64,000 nt of DNA from Pseudomonadota bacterium (GTDB taxonomy: Bacteria > Pseudomonadota > Alphaproteobacteria > Dongiales > Dongiaceae), in the NCBI GenBank assembly GCA_021792365.1, contig JAJYUT010000006.1, forward strand, positions 248,001 to 312,000. The letters run 5' to 3'. Positions 42,759-53,091 of the stretch are shown here, piece after piece. Both the position numbers and the translations under genes were made by a program. The notes under the pieces are model-generated. The model was not told the DNA's origin. It saw only the letters and a program-made list of their open reading frames with translations, and searched no databases. Position 1 is the stretch's first letter, and each line of letters begins with the position of its first letter.

Positions 42759-43730
42759 CTATCGCTCGGCCACGCGGGGCACGACCACTGCCCGCTCCGG
42801 CGGCTGCAGCCGCATGATCCAGCCGAAGGCCTGCGGGAAGACCGATGGCGCCAGCAGGAAGGCACCGCGATAGTCGCCTGACTGCACGAACCACAGGCCG
42901 ACCAGCCCGACTGCCGCGCTCCCCAGCACGAACAGTGTTCCGATGGAGCGCCACGGCCGGATCGCCCAGCGTGCCGGCAGGTGGACGTCAGTGTCCTCTC
43001 CGTCCTGGCTGAAGATCTCGACCATCTCGCGCCGGGAGATCAGGAAGGCAGCCGCGCCGGACATCACGAGCACCGCCATCAGGAACCAGAACATCTCGCG
43101 CCACACCTCGTCCGGATTCTCGAACGGGACATAGGTCAGCTCCTCCCACATCATCAGCGGGAAATCGTAGGCCCCGTGGCCGAGGATCGGCACGACCAGC
43201 GCCAGGGACCAGTTCAGGGCCGGCGCCTGGCCGCGATAGGCGCGCGCCGCGAACAGCCCCATCACGGCGCCGAACACCATATGCGCCGGCACCGAGAGCA
43301 CCCCGCGCATGGTGCCGAGGCCGAGCCAGTCGGGGCTGCGCAGCAGGTAGAGCGTGTTCTCCAGCGCGGCGAAGCCCAGGCCGAGCAGCATGGCGGCGCA
43401 GAACAGGTCGCCGCCGGAATCGCAATCCTTGTGCTCCCGCACGATGAAATAGAGCAGCAGGAACTTGACGAGCTCCTCCGGCCCCGCTGCGCCGATGAAG
43501 GCCGATGCCAGCGCGGCCTCGACGCCAGGCATGGCGAAGGCCGTCGCCCAGCGGATGACCGGCACCGCGGCCAGCACCAGCATGCCGGAGATGACGCCCA
43601 GGGACAGGGTGCGGACGATCAGCCGCCATCCCATCCGCTTGCGGTAGTGGCTGACCAGGAACGCCGTCAGCACCGCCGCGGGAAGGATCGCGAACGCGAT
43701 GATGACGAGCTTGATCGGAACCCAAGACAT
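42759..43730 (-). CDS. PrsW family intramembrane metalloprotease
   Basis: A 323-residue membrane protein with about eight hydrophobic spans, starting at ATG 43730 with a GGGGGCAG upstream. PrsW family motifs are visible: PEELVKF (the EExxK motif), FAALENTLYL, HMVFGAVMG and GHGAYDF. These supply Glu and His ligands for zinc in the membrane. In Bacillus, PrsW cleaves the anti-sigma factor RsiW; here the ECF/anti-sigma pair at 13.9-15.2 kb is far away, and a link is only speculation. The last 60 residues form a distinct region with one or two more spans. Confidence 0.9.
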   Translation of the reverse strand: MSWVPIKLVIIAFAILPAAVLTAFLVSHYRKRMGWRLIVRTLSLGVISGMLVLAAVPVIRWATAFAMPGVEAALASAFIGAAGPEELVKFLLLYFIVREHKDCDSGGDLFCAAMLLGLGFAALENTLYLLRSPDWLGLGTMRGVLSVPAHMVFGAVMGLFAARAYRGQAPALNWSLALVVPILGHGAYDFPLMMWEELTYVPFENPDEVWREMFWFLMAVLVMSGAAAFLISRREMVEIFSQDGEDTDVHLPARWAIRPWRSIGTLFVLGSAAVGLVGLWFVQSGDYRGAFLLAPSVFPQAFGWIMRLQPPERAVVVPRVAER

Positions 43731-43796
43731 GGACGCTGCCCCCCGGCTGCCCCGCAACACAGAATACAGAGAGCCGCCGACGTCAAGAAGCACCTG

Positions 43797-44957
43797 CTAC
43801 CGACGCCACGTCCGCAGCCGCCGCACCGCTTCCGCCATGTCCTCGGTAGAGCCGGCGAAGGAGAAGCGCATGGTGGCGCGGCCGCGCTGGCCGTCGAAAT
43901 CGACGCCCGGCGTGGCGGCGACGCCCGTGTCGCTCAGCATGCGCCGGCAGAACTCGATGCTGTCATTGGTCAGATGCGCGACATCGGCATAGACGTAGAA
44001 TGCGCCGTCGGTGGCCACCAGCTTGTCGAAGCCGGCGCCCGGCAGATCGTTCAAGAGCAGTTCGCGATTGGCGGCGTACCGGCGGACATTCGCGCGGCAT
44101 TCTTCATGCGCGTCGAACGCCGCGATGCCGGCATGCTGCGACAAGGTCGGCGGCGAGATGAAGAGGTTCTGCGCCAGCCGCTCGATCGGCTGCAGCAGAT
44201 CCTCCGGCACCACCAGCCAGCCGAGGCGCCAGCCCGTCATCGAGAAATACTTGGAGAACGAATTGACCACGATCGCCTGCTCGTCGATCGCGGCGGCGGT
44301 CACCGCATCAACGCCATAGGTGATGCCGTGGTAGATCTCGTCGGAGACGAAGCGGATGCCCCGCTGTCGGCAATAGCCGAGCAGCGACCGCATCTCCGTC
44401 TCCGGCACGACGGCGCCGACCGGATTCGACGGGCTCGCGACGATGAGCCCGTCGAGCGGCCTGCCCATCTCGCGCTGCGCCTGCTCCAGGGCGGCGATGG
44501 TCGGCTGGTACTTGGTGTCCGCCTCCATCGGCACGATCACCGGCTCGATGCCGAGCGCGGTCAGGATGTTGCGATAGCAGGGATAGCCGGGGCTCGCCAG
44601 TGCCACGCGATCGCCCGGCTCGAACGCAGTCAGGAAAGCCAGCAGGAACCCGCCGGACGAGCCGGTGGTGACGACGATCCGCTCGGCCCGTACATCGGCG
44701 CCGTAGAACTCCCGGTAGTGCCGCGAGATGCGTTCCCGCAGCTCCGGGATGCCGAGCGCCAACGTGTAGCCGATCAGTTCCCTGTCGAGCGCCAGCTTCG
44801 CCGCCTCGAGCACCTTGCGCGGCGCCGGCGTCGAGGGCTGGCCGACTTCGAGATGCACGACATCGGCGCCGGTTGCGGCGCGCTCCGCAGCCGCGCGCAT
44901 CACCTCCATCACGATGAACGGATCGATGCGGCCGCGCCGTGCGACCTTGAGCGTCAT
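43797..44957 (-). CDS. pyridoxal phosphate-dependent aminotransferase, class I/II
   Basis: A 386-residue fold-type I aminotransferase. PLP residues are visible: D206 (VSDEIYHG), Y209, K236 (NSFSKYFSMTGWRLG), plus NPVG near 179 and the substrate-binding Arg near the C-terminus (RATMRFSFAG). The group resembles aspartate/aromatic aminotransferases; amino-donor specificity cannot be told. Its start lies 6 bases after the gamma-glutamyltransferase-like stop, so the two probably form one transcript. Confidence 0.93.
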   Translation of the reverse strand: MTLKVARRGRIDPFIVMEVMRAAAERAATGADVVHLEVGQPSTPAPRKVLEAAKLALDRELIGYTLALGIPELRERISRHYREFYGADVRAERIVVTTGSSGGFLLAFLTAFEPGDRVALASPGYPCYRNILTALGIEPVIVPMEADTKYQPTIAALEQAQREMGRPLDGLIVASPSNPVGAVVPETEMRSLLGYCRQRGIRFVSDEIYHGITYGVDAVTAAAIDEQAIVVNSFSKYFSMTGWRLGWLVVPEDLLQPIERLAQNLFISPPTLSQHAGIAAFDAHEECRANVRRYAANRELLLNDLPGAGFDKLVATDGAFYVYADVAHLTNDSIEFCRRMLSDTGVAATPGVDFDGQRGRATMRFSFAGSTEDMAEAVRRLRTWRR

Positions 44958-44963
44958 CGCCGC

Positions 44964-46706
44964 CTACCTGCCGCTCACGAGTGTCGCGAGGCCGTTGCCG
45001 CGGTAGTCGTTGCGCAGCTGACAGGAATCGGGGTCGGTCGGCGTGCCGCGCGGGCAGAAGATCGCATTGACGCGCCCCAGCGCATCGCGCTGCTCGACCT
45101 GATAGCCTGCGGCCGTCAAGGCGGCCGATGGATCATCGTCGCCGCTCACGTCGAAATAGGCGACGTCCGGCTCGACGCCGTGATACACGCGCCCGCGCAG
45201 CATCGCCGTCTCCAGCGGCACGCGTTCCTCGGTTACGGCATGGAGCAGCTCCGCCTGGGCGATGAGGCCGGCCATGCCGCCCGAGGCGGCCGAGATGTAG
45301 TAGAGCTCGCCGTTGTTGTTGTTGGCCACGATCAGCGGCGCGAGCGCCGAGAAGCCGAACCCCCGGTCGTCGGGCGCGGGCGCCAGGATGATGCCTGTTC
45401 CCTGCGCGATGCGGCCGGCGCCGAACAAGGCGTTCATCGTGAAGTTGCACGCGACCCCCAGTCCCTCGGCATCCACCGCGACCACGCTCGCCGCGAACGG
45501 GTTCTCCGGCAGGCGTTGCGCCGGAACGGGCAGGCTCGCCGTCGGCGTCGCGCGACCGGATTGATGCCCCTGCATCACGCGTGACACGTATTCGTCGGAA
45601 ACGAGCGAGTCCGCCGGCTGCGCGGCATCGCCATTCGGTTGCATCCACTGCGCCCGGTCCGCGGTGATGCGCATGCTCGCATCGGCGAGAAAAGCCGCGC
45701 GATTGTCGTCCGCATCGTCCAGCGCTTTCAGCATCTGCGCGACGGAAACACCGCCGGCCGCGGGAGGCTGCGGAAGGAAGACCTGCTGGTCGCCCCACGC
45801 GATGGCCAGCGGCTGGTGCAACTGCGCCCGATAGCCGCGCAGGTCTTCGATCGTCAGCGGCGCGCCAACGGCCTGGGCGCTGGCCGCCAGTTGCTGCCCC
45901 AGCACGCCGCCATAGAGTTCGCTCGCCCCCTTGGCCCTGATCTGCCCAAGCACGCCGGCCAGTTCCGGCTGCCGCAGGTTGTCGCCCTGGGCCAGCATGC
46001 TGCCGTCGGGGCGGGTGAACAGCGCCGCCATCTGCGGGTCCGCCCGCAGCTTCCGCTCGCCAAGCGCGACATCGTGCGCCAGGGCCCGGCTGGTGGCTTC
46101 GCCCGTCTGCGCGATCCCCTCCGCCGGCGCCACGAGCTGCGCCCATGGCAGCTTGCCGTAGCGGGCGGACAGCGCCGCCATCCCGCGCGCTGAGGCGGGC
46201 ACCGCGACCAATCCTCCCGCCGCGGCACGCGGCAGGAAATCCAGCACGTCGGTCGTGATGTTGTCATCCTCCGCGCGGTGGACGACGCAGACACCGCCGC
46301 CGCCCAGCCCCGCCGTGGATGGCATGGTCGCCGACATGACGAAATAGGCCGCCACCGCGGCATCCGCCGCATTGCCGCCGGCGCTCAGGACCTCGCGCCC
46401 GACCAGCGCGGCTCGTGGCTCATCGGCCACAATGCCGCCATAAAAATCGTCCACGGAATACAGCTCACCGGCATATTGGGCGCCGCCCCGCGAGCAGGCG
46501 GCGATGGCCAGGGCCGCACCGGCCAAGCTCCCGATGATGCCGAGGATGCGCCCCGGCCTGCGGCCCAAGATGGCCGCGGGACCGCGCGGAGAGGACGCCC
46601 GCGAGGACGGTCGCCCCGTTCGGCCGAGCCGAGTGGCGGGTGGCCGAGTGGCGGGCGTGTTTGCCTTGCCCGATGGGCCCCGGCCGATATGATGGCGCTC
46701 GGACAT
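44964..46706 (-). CDS. gamma-glutamyltransferase homologue, probably lacking the catalytic threonine
   Basis: A 580-residue protein with an unusual N-terminus: about 45 basic residues, then a hydrophobic helix and a lipobox-like AIAAC, suggesting a lipoprotein; the start ATG 46706 is not certain. The rest follows the gamma-glutamyltranspeptidase fold (GGNAADAAVAAYF, STAGLGGGGVCV, SAASGGMAG). Where active enzymes have the Thr-Thr-His nucleophile site before SVVD, this one reads NPFAASVVAVD, and by eye the nucleophile Thr aligns to Ala (codons 45489-45494). It may be inactive or act differently. Divergent from the M48 protease; followed by the aminotransferase. Confidence 0.85.
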   Translation of the reverse strand: MSERHHIGRGPSGKANTPATRPPATRLGRTGRPSSRASSPRGPAAILGRRPGRILGIIGSLAGAALAIAACSRGGAQYAGELYSVDDFYGGIVADEPRAALVGREVLSAGGNAADAAVAAYFVMSATMPSTAGLGGGGVCVVHRAEDDNITTDVLDFLPRAAAGGLVAVPASARGMAALSARYGKLPWAQLVAPAEGIAQTGEATSRALAHDVALGERKLRADPQMAALFTRPDGSMLAQGDNLRQPELAGVLGQIRAKGASELYGGVLGQQLAASAQAVGAPLTIEDLRGYRAQLHQPLAIAWGDQQVFLPQPPAAGGVSVAQMLKALDDADDNRAAFLADASMRITADRAQWMQPNGDAAQPADSLVSDEYVSRVMQGHQSGRATPTASLPVPAQRLPENPFAASVVAVDAEGLGVACNFTMNALFGAGRIAQGTGIILAPAPDDRGFGFSALAPLIVANNNNGELYYISAASGGMAGLIAQAELLHAVTEERVPLETAMLRGRVYHGVEPDVAYFDVSGDDDPSAALTAAGYQVEQRDALGRVNAIFCPRGTPTDPDSCQLRNDYRGNGLATLVSGR

Positions 46707-46764
46707 ATGAGGAACTCCGCTCGTTCTTGGTTTTAACGATTCGGCGGCGAGCATAAGTAGGACC

Positions 46765-48159
46765 ATGGATGTGATCAACCGGGCTACGGCCCTGTCCGGC
46801 CTCGGGCGGCTGGCGCAGCGTGCGACCGGCCTCGTTCTGGCCGCCTCCCTGGCGCTTGCGCCGGGACTCGAAGCCCAGGCGCAATCGCGCGGCGGCAGCC
46901 TCATCCGCGATGCGGAGATCGAGGCGACCTTGCGCGCCTATGCCGACCCGATCTTCGCCGCCGCCGGGCTCGATACTTCGGCGGTGCAGGTCCACATCAT
47001 CAGCGACAAGCGCATCAATGCCTTCGTCTCGAACGGCATGCGCATCTTCATTCATACCGGCCTCCTGATGGAGGCCAAGACGCCCAACGAGGTGATCGGG
47101 GTGCTGGCGCACGAGACCGGCCACATCACCGGCGGCCACCTGGCGCGCCAGAAGGAGGAGCTGGAGAACCGCACCATCGAAGCGATTATCGGCATTCTGG
47201 CCGGCATCGCCATCGGGGTGGCAAGCGGCAGCGGCGAGGCTGGCGTCGGCGCGGCGACGCTGGGCCAGAGCATCGCGACCCGCAACCTGCTGCAATACAC
47301 CCAGGCGCAGGAGGGCGCCGCCGATCAGGCCGCTTTCGGCCTGCTCCAGGCGACCCATCAATCGCCGCGCGGCATGGTGGACTTCTTCCGCGTCCTGGCG
47401 CGGCAGGAGGCGCTCTCCGCGATCAACCAGGACCCCTACATGCGCACCCACCCGCTCACGACCTCGCGCGTGGATTCCGCGGAGGCGGCGCTGCGGGCCT
47501 CGCCCTATGCCGACGCCGAGGATCCGCCGGAGCTGGTCGAGCGCCACAAGCGCATGCTGGCGAAGCTGATCGGCTATCTCGAGCCGCTGAGCCGCGTGAT
47601 GACGCGGTACCCCGAGAAGGACCAGAGCGTGGCAGCGCGCTACGCCCGCGCCATCGCCTATTTCCGCGTGTCCCGCACGGAGGAATCGCTGGCCCTGATG
47701 GACAGCCTGCTGGCCGAGGCGCCGAACGATCCTTTCTTCATCGAGCAGAAGGCGCAGATTCTCTACGACCGGGGCCGCCTCGCCGACGCGCTCCCGCTCT
47801 ATCAGCAGGCGCTCGATCTCGCCCCGCATGAGCCCTTGATCCGCATGGAACTGGCCGAAGCGCAGGTCGGGCTCGAGCACCCCGCCTTGCTCGAGCCGGC
47901 GATCGCGAACCTGAACGAGGTGGTGCGGCTGGAGCCCAGGAACGCCCGCGCGTTCCACCTGCTGGCCGTGGCCTATGGCCGCTCCGGCAACGCGCCGATG
48001 GCCGATCTTGCGCAGGCGGAGGAGTTCCTGGCCCGCGGCAAGAACAGGGATGCCAAGCGCTTCGCCGAACGCGCTCTGCACGGCCTGAAGGAGGGCTCGC
48101 CCGGATGGCTGAAGGCCCAGGATATCCAGTTCGCCGCCGACCAGGCGGAGGACGATTGA
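46765..48159 (+). CDS. M48 family metalloprotease with TPR repeats (BepA-like)
   Basis: A 464-residue periplasmic protease. A signal peptide covers about 1-40 (ATGLVLAASLALAPGLEAQA). The zinc motif HETGH is at 116-120, with the third ligand in the downstream AQEGAADQAAFGLL. The C-terminal half holds TPR repeats (LALMDSLLAEAPNDPFFIEQ, LADALPLYQQALDLAP, NARAFHLLAVAYGRSG). BepA-type enzymes act on outer-membrane protein assembly and LptD. It leads a plus-strand run with the DsbA-like gene, aroQ and accBC. Length matches BepA (about 460-490). Confidence 0.94.
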   Translation: MDVINRATALSGLGRLAQRATGLVLAASLALAPGLEAQAQSRGGSLIRDAEIEATLRAYADPIFAAAGLDTSAVQVHIISDKRINAFVSNGMRIFIHTGLLMEAKTPNEVIGVLAHETGHITGGHLARQKEELENRTIEAIIGILAGIAIGVASGSGEAGVGAATLGQSIATRNLLQYTQAQEGAADQAAFGLLQATHQSPRGMVDFFRVLARQEALSAINQDPYMRTHPLTTSRVDSAEAALRASPYADAEDPPELVERHKRMLAKLIGYLEPLSRVMTRYPEKDQSVAARYARAIAYFRVSRTEESLALMDSLLAEAPNDPFFIEQKAQILYDRGRLADALPLYQQALDLAPHEPLIRMELAEAQVGLEHPALLEPAIANLNEVVRLEPRNARAFHLLAVAYGRSGNAPMADLAQAEEFLARGKNRDAKRFAERALHGLKEGSPGWLKAQDIQFAADQAEDD

Positions 48160-48239
48160 CATCTGCGTGATGCGGCTGGCATCGCCCGGCCGCATGCCGC
48201 TATGCTAACGGCAGCTTCCTCAGTGAAAGATCCGAAGCG

Positions 48240-48986
48240 ATGCGCGCGATCCTGATCGCACTTGCCCTGTTCCTTGCCGCCATGGGCGGCTACTTCTTCA
48301 AGGAGTTCGCGGCGGCCCGCAACCCGGAGGCGCCACTCGCGCTCGACGAGCAGATCTCGCAATACCTCAGGACCCATCCCGAGGAGGTGATGACCGCTCT
48401 CAAGCTCGCGCAGGCGAATGATGAGCGGCGGCAGAGGGTGGAAGCCCAGCAGGCGCTGGAGCTGCAGCAGGACCAGATATTCAACAATCCCGCCGACCCC
48501 GTCCTGGGCAACCCCAAAGGCGACGTGACAGTGGTCGAGTTCTTCGACTATCGCTGTCCCTATTGCAAGCGGACCACCGACTCGCTGATGGGGCTGATGA
48601 AGGACGATCCGAACATCAAAGTGGTGTTCAAGGAATTCCCGATCCTTGGGCCCGATTCGGTGGTCGCCGCGAAGATCGCGCTCGCCGCGCATCGCCAGGG
48701 CAGGTATGAGCAGGTTCATACGGCCTTCATGGCGCACAAGGGTTCGTTCGAGGAGGCCGCGCTCCTCGACCTCGCCGCCTCTGTCGGTGCCGATCGGAAC
48801 AGGCTGGCGGCGGACATGCAGGATCCCGTGATCGTTGCGCTCTTGCGGGCCAACGACTCGCTCGCCGCCGCCCTCGGCATCACCGGCACACCCGGCTTCC
48901 TGTTTGGAAAACAGCTCGTCCCTGGCGCGGTCTCGCTCGAGGACATGAAGAAGCTCGTCTCTTCCGCCCGCGCGCAAGCCGGCTGA
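48240..48986 (+). CDS. DsbA family thiol:disulfide protein
   Basis: A 248-residue exported thioredoxin-fold protein. The N-terminal hydrophobic helix (about 4-20) is a signal or anchor. Residues 25-85 are a helical extension (ALDEQISQYLRTHPEEVMTA) as in the Com1/ScsC group, which forms multimers. The active site CPYC is at 106-109 in FFDYRCPYCKR, and the cis-Pro loop is GITGTPGFLFG. Probably an isomerase or oxidase in the periplasm, acting with the M48 protease upstream (80 bases) on envelope proteins. Confidence 0.93.
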   Translation: MRAILIALALFLAAMGGYFFKEFAAARNPEAPLALDEQISQYLRTHPEEVMTALKLAQANDERRQRVEAQQALELQQDQIFNNPADPVLGNPKGDVTVVEFFDYRCPYCKRTTDSLMGLMKDDPNIKVVFKEFPILGPDSVVAAKIALAAHRQGRYEQVHTAFMAHKGSFEEAALLDLAASVGADRNRLAADMQDPVIVALLRANDSLAAALGITGTPGFLFGKQLVPGAVSLEDMKKLVSSARAQAG

Positions 48987-49166
48987 TCTCGCCCTCACCC
49001 CCGTGACGATCACCGGCGGCGCCGCGCGCGATCGCCCCGGGATAGACCGCCTCCGACCGTGTTGCAGTCCGAAGGGCGCTCCGGGAGACGATGGGCGCCC
49101 CGCATTGCGCCGGTCAATGGCCGCCGCTATAAGGACTTCGACGATCGCACCGGCGGGGGAAGGGTC

Positions 49167-49625
49167 TTGGCGAAATCGCCTAAAATATTGATTCTGAACG
49201 GCCCGAACCTCAACATGCTGGGGGTTCGGGAGACCGCGATCTATGGCAGCGATACCCTTTCCGACATCGAGCGCATGTGTTCGCGCCGGGCCAAGGAACT
49301 CACCCTTGCCATCGATTTTCGGCAGTCGAATCTGGAAGGCGAGTTGGTCACCTGGATCCAGGAGGCGCGCGCCGGCGCCGACGGCATCGTCATCAATCCG
49401 GGAGCCTACGGCCATACCTCCATCGCTTTGCTGGATGCACTGCGCATGACCGACAAGCCGGTGATCGAGTTGCACTTGTCCAACATCCACCGCCGCGAGG
49501 CCTTCCGCCATCACACCTATACCAGCCAGGCCGCGACCGGAATCATCTGCGGCTTCGGGGCACACGGCTATGTGCTGGCGCTGGAGGCAATGGCGGAGCT
49601 GATCAGCAAGAAAGACCGCGCATGA
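49167..49625 (+). CDS. aroQ: type II 3-dehydroquinate dehydratase
   Basis: A 152-residue shikimate-pathway enzyme, dehydrating 3-dehydroquinate. The start is TTG 49167, with GGAAGGG just upstream; the family start K-ILILNGPNLNMLG follows. Signature parts are present: NGPNLNMLGVRE, the catalytic Tyr in IYGSDTL, RQSNLEGELV, INPGAYGHTSIAL and HLSNIHRREAFRHH. It overlaps accB by four bases (ATGA), a link often seen in alphaproteobacteria and gammaproteobacteria. Dodecamer in the cytoplasm. Confidence 0.95.
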   Translation: MAKSPKILILNGPNLNMLGVRETAIYGSDTLSDIERMCSRRAKELTLAIDFRQSNLEGELVTWIQEARAGADGIVINPGAYGHTSIALLDALRMTDKPVIELHLSNIHRREAFRHHTYTSQAATGIICGFGAHGYVLALEAMAELISKKDRA

Positions 49626-50077
49626 GCAAATTCGACATCGATGAGGCATTGATCCGCAAGCTGGCCAAGCTCCTCAAGGAGACCGGCCTCACCGAGATCG
49701 AGTTTGAGACGGACGCCGCGCGCATCCGCGTGAATGCTGCCGCGAACGGGCCGGTGATCGCCGCGACGCCGGCGATGATGGCGCCTGCCGCCACCCCTGC
49801 CGGCTCGCTCACGCCCGCGCCCGGCGGCGCCGAGGCTGCCGCGGCGGGCACGGTCTCCTCGCCCATGGTCGGCACCGCCTATCTCGCGCCGGAGCCGAAT
49901 ACCGCCGCCTTCGTGAAGGTGGGCGACCGGGTGGCGAAGGGCCAGACGATCCTGATCATCGAAGCCATGAAGGTGATGAATCCGATCCCCGCACCGCACG
50001 CCGGGACCGTCACGCAGATCCTGATTCAGGACGGCCAGCCGGTGGAGTTCGGCGAGCCGATGATGGTCATCGCGTAG
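49622..50077 (+). CDS. accB: acetyl-CoA carboxylase biotin carboxyl carrier protein
   Basis: A 151-residue carrier protein of acetyl-CoA carboxylase, the first step of fatty acid synthesis. The N-terminal helix domain is followed by a Pro/Ala-rich linker (about 40-75), and then the biotinyl domain with [13 protein letters not shown] and the biotinylated Lys K117 in EAMKVMN. ATG 49622 overlaps the aroQ stop, and accC begins 14 bases after its end. Length is usual. Confidence 0.96.
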   Translation: MSKFDIDEALIRKLAKLLKETGLTEIEFETDAARIRVNAAANGPVIAATPAMMAPAATPAGSLTPAPGGAEAAAAGTVSSPMVGTAYLAPEPNTAAFVKVGDRVAKGQTILIIEAMKVMNPIPAPHAGTVTQILIQDGQPVEFGEPMMVIA

Positions 50078-50091
50078 GCCGGCATCAGGCG

Positions 50092-51438
<1,347 letters not shown>

Positions 51439-51440
51439 CC

Positions 51441-51474
51441 CCCAAAACAAGAGCGCCGGCTGACGCCGGCGCTC
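51441..51474 (-). terminator. Rho-independent terminator of the small exported protein gene
   Basis: GAGCGCCGGC (51451-51460) and GCCGGCGCTC (51465-51474) form a perfect 10-bp stem with a TGAC loop. On the minus strand it is followed by TTGTTTTG (51443-51450), so it is oriented for the 51499 gene; on the plus strand it lies just after accC but without a T-run. Confidence 0.75.
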
Positions 51475-51498
51475 GGAGAGCCACGCCCTACACGGCGG

Positions 51499-51726
51499 CT
51501 ATTCCTGTGCCTGAACGGCCGTCGGCTTGGTCTGATTCTGGGTCAGGACGATGGCATCGTCCGATGCCGTGCCCTGCGAAGCAGGAGCGGGGGTGGATTG
51601 CGCCACCGGCGCCGGCGTGCTTTGGCTCTGCGCCGTTACGCTGGAATGGCCCGGACAATCGGCGAACGCCGGAGCCGCGACCAGGACAGTCGCAAGCCCC
51701 AGCGCCAACCTTGAAACATGTTTCAT
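51499..51726 (-). CDS. small exported protein, low-complexity
   Basis: A 75-residue protein starting at ATG 51726, preceded by the strong ribosome site AGAAGGAGGT (51731-51740). Residues 1-22 form a clear signal peptide (LALGLATVLVAAPAFA). The mature part of about 53 residues is rich in Ser, Thr, Pro, Ala and Gln, with two similar STPAPVAQ / STPAPASQ repeats and one Cys (DCPGHS). It has its own terminator. I do not recognise the family; the excellent ribosome site, signal peptide and terminator argue for a real, well-translated gene. Confidence 0.75.
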   Translation of the reverse strand: MKHVSRLALGLATVLVAAPAFADCPGHSSVTAQSQSTPAPVAQSTPAPASQGTASDDAIVLTQNQTKPTAVQAQE

Positions 51727-51801
51727 GGGCACCTCCTTCTCGCTGTGACGGTCGGCCGTCATCCTGCGCCCATCAGCCCAAATGTAAAGCCCCCTTTTCG
51801 A

Positions 51802-52329
51802 TCACATCTGCTGCGCGTCGAGGACGGTTCCGTCATACAGCGCCGGCAACCATGGCAAATCCGTGACACCCGGATCGACCCCGAGCTGCTTCACAAGCGT
51901 GGTGAGCTGGCCGCGGTGATGGGTCGCGTGGTTGAACATATGCGTCACCAGCACCCAGCGCGGCAGGATGCGCGTCTTGCCGTCATTCACGCTGACATAG
52001 GACATGGTCGCTGCCAGCCAGTCTTCCGTCACCTGGGCCGCCCAGGCCTCTATGCGGCGATCCATGGCCCGCCGCGCTGCATCGAGCTCGTCCCAGGTTT
52101 CGTGGAAGGTCTCGCCGATCCTCTTGCCCGGCATCGGTCCGCCGGTGAACCGCCCCATCCAGGCGAGATCCCCGTAGACGAGGTGGTCGAACGTGCCGTG
52201 GATCGACTTGAAGAAGGCCCCCATGTCGCGCTTGCGCTGGGCGTCGCCCAGGCCGCCGCAGAGGTCCAGCATGCGGCCGTTCATCCAGGCGCCATAGGCC
52301 GCCATCATTCGAACGCAGGCCGGTGTCAT
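51802..52329 (-). CDS. DinB family protein
   Basis: A 175-residue four-helix-bundle protein of the DinB/YfiT superfamily. The three metal-binding histidines fit: one in FFKSIHGTFDHLVYGD, and two in the C-terminal THMFNHATHHRGQLTTL. Family members are thought to be metal-dependent hydrolases or thiol transferases; function unknown for this one. It has the usual length. Its start at 52329 is 90 bases from the divergent aat gene. Confidence 0.92.
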   Translation of the reverse strand: MTPACVRMMAAYGAWMNGRMLDLCGGLGDAQRKRDMGAFFKSIHGTFDHLVYGDLAWMGRFTGGPMPGKRIGETFHETWDELDAARRAMDRRIEAWAAQVTEDWLAATMSYVSVNDGKTRILPRWVLVTHMFNHATHHRGQLTTLVKQLGVDPGVTDLPWLPALYDGTVLDAQQM

Positions 52330-52419
52330 GGTTTTCCCTTCCGGCTGTTCATGCCCTGTGCGCAGCGACTATGCCAGGGTCGCCATTTGCGTTAGGCTTG
52401 CGTTGTTCGAGGAGGCGCC

Positions 52420-53082
52420 ATGTCGAATCGCGCTGGGTCGCCCCGCATCACACCGGAGATGCTGCTCAGGGCCTATGCCATCGGGATTTTCCCGATGGCC
52501 GAATCGCGGCACGACCCGCACCTCTACTGGATCGACCCCGATGCGCGCGGCATCCTGCCGCTCGACGATTTCCACGTCCCGCGCAGCCTCAAGAAGACCG
52601 TTCTCAAGGGACCGTTCCAGGTCACGGCCGACCGCGCCTTCGAGGAGGTGGTGGCCGGCTGCGCTGAGCCGGCGCCCGGGCGCCGGCAGACCTGGATCAA
52701 CGACACCATCTTCGATTTGTGCCGCAAGCTGCACGTGATGGGCTATGCCCATTCCGTCGAGACCTGGCTGGATGGTGAGCTTGTCGGCGGGCTCTACGGC
52801 GTCGCGCTCGGCGGCGCCTTCTTCGGCGAGAGCATGTTCAGCCGCGAGACCGATGCCAGCAAGATCGCCCTCGTGCATCTGGTGGGGCGGCTGAAGCACG
52901 GCGGCTTCGCCTTGCTCGATACCCAGTTCGTCACCAAGCACCTGGAGCGGTTCGGCGCGATCGAGATCTCGCGCGACCTCTATCGCAAGCACCTGACCGA
53001 GGCGCTGAAGCAGCGCGCTTCGTTCCCGAGCGAGCTGCCGGCATCGATGCTCCCGGACATGCTGAATGGAACCGCGCGGTAG
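52420..53082 (+). CDS. aat: leucyl/phenylalanyl-tRNA--protein transferase
   Basis: A 220-residue enzyme that adds Leu or Phe from aminoacyl-tRNA to proteins with N-terminal Arg or Lys, marking them for ClpS/ClpAP degradation (N-degron pathway). Typical motifs: [14 protein letters not shown], the [21 protein letters not shown] segment, [23 protein letters not shown] and [11 protein letters not shown]. Length agrees with the family (about 220-240). Convergent with the DUF2155 gene, whose stop is 9 bases away. Confidence 0.96.
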   Translation: MSNRAGSPRITPEMLLRAYAIGIFPMAESRHDPHLYWIDPDARGILPLDDFHVPRSLKKTVLKGPFQVTADRAFEEVVAGCAEPAPGRRQTWINDTIFDLCRKLHVMGYAHSVETWLDGELVGGLYGVALGGAFFGESMFSRETDASKIALVHLVGRLKHGGFALLDTQFVTKHLERFGAIEISRDLYRKHLTEALKQRASFPSELPASMLPDMLNGTAR

Positions 53083-53091
53083 CGGGCTTGG

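Noticed and set aside
42981-45584. Very long open frame on the plus strand across the PrsW, aminotransferase and GGT-like genes
   Set aside because: It is antisense to three well-recognised genes, its translation is rich in Arg, His and Gln and lacks any motif; it is a by-product of high GC codon use.
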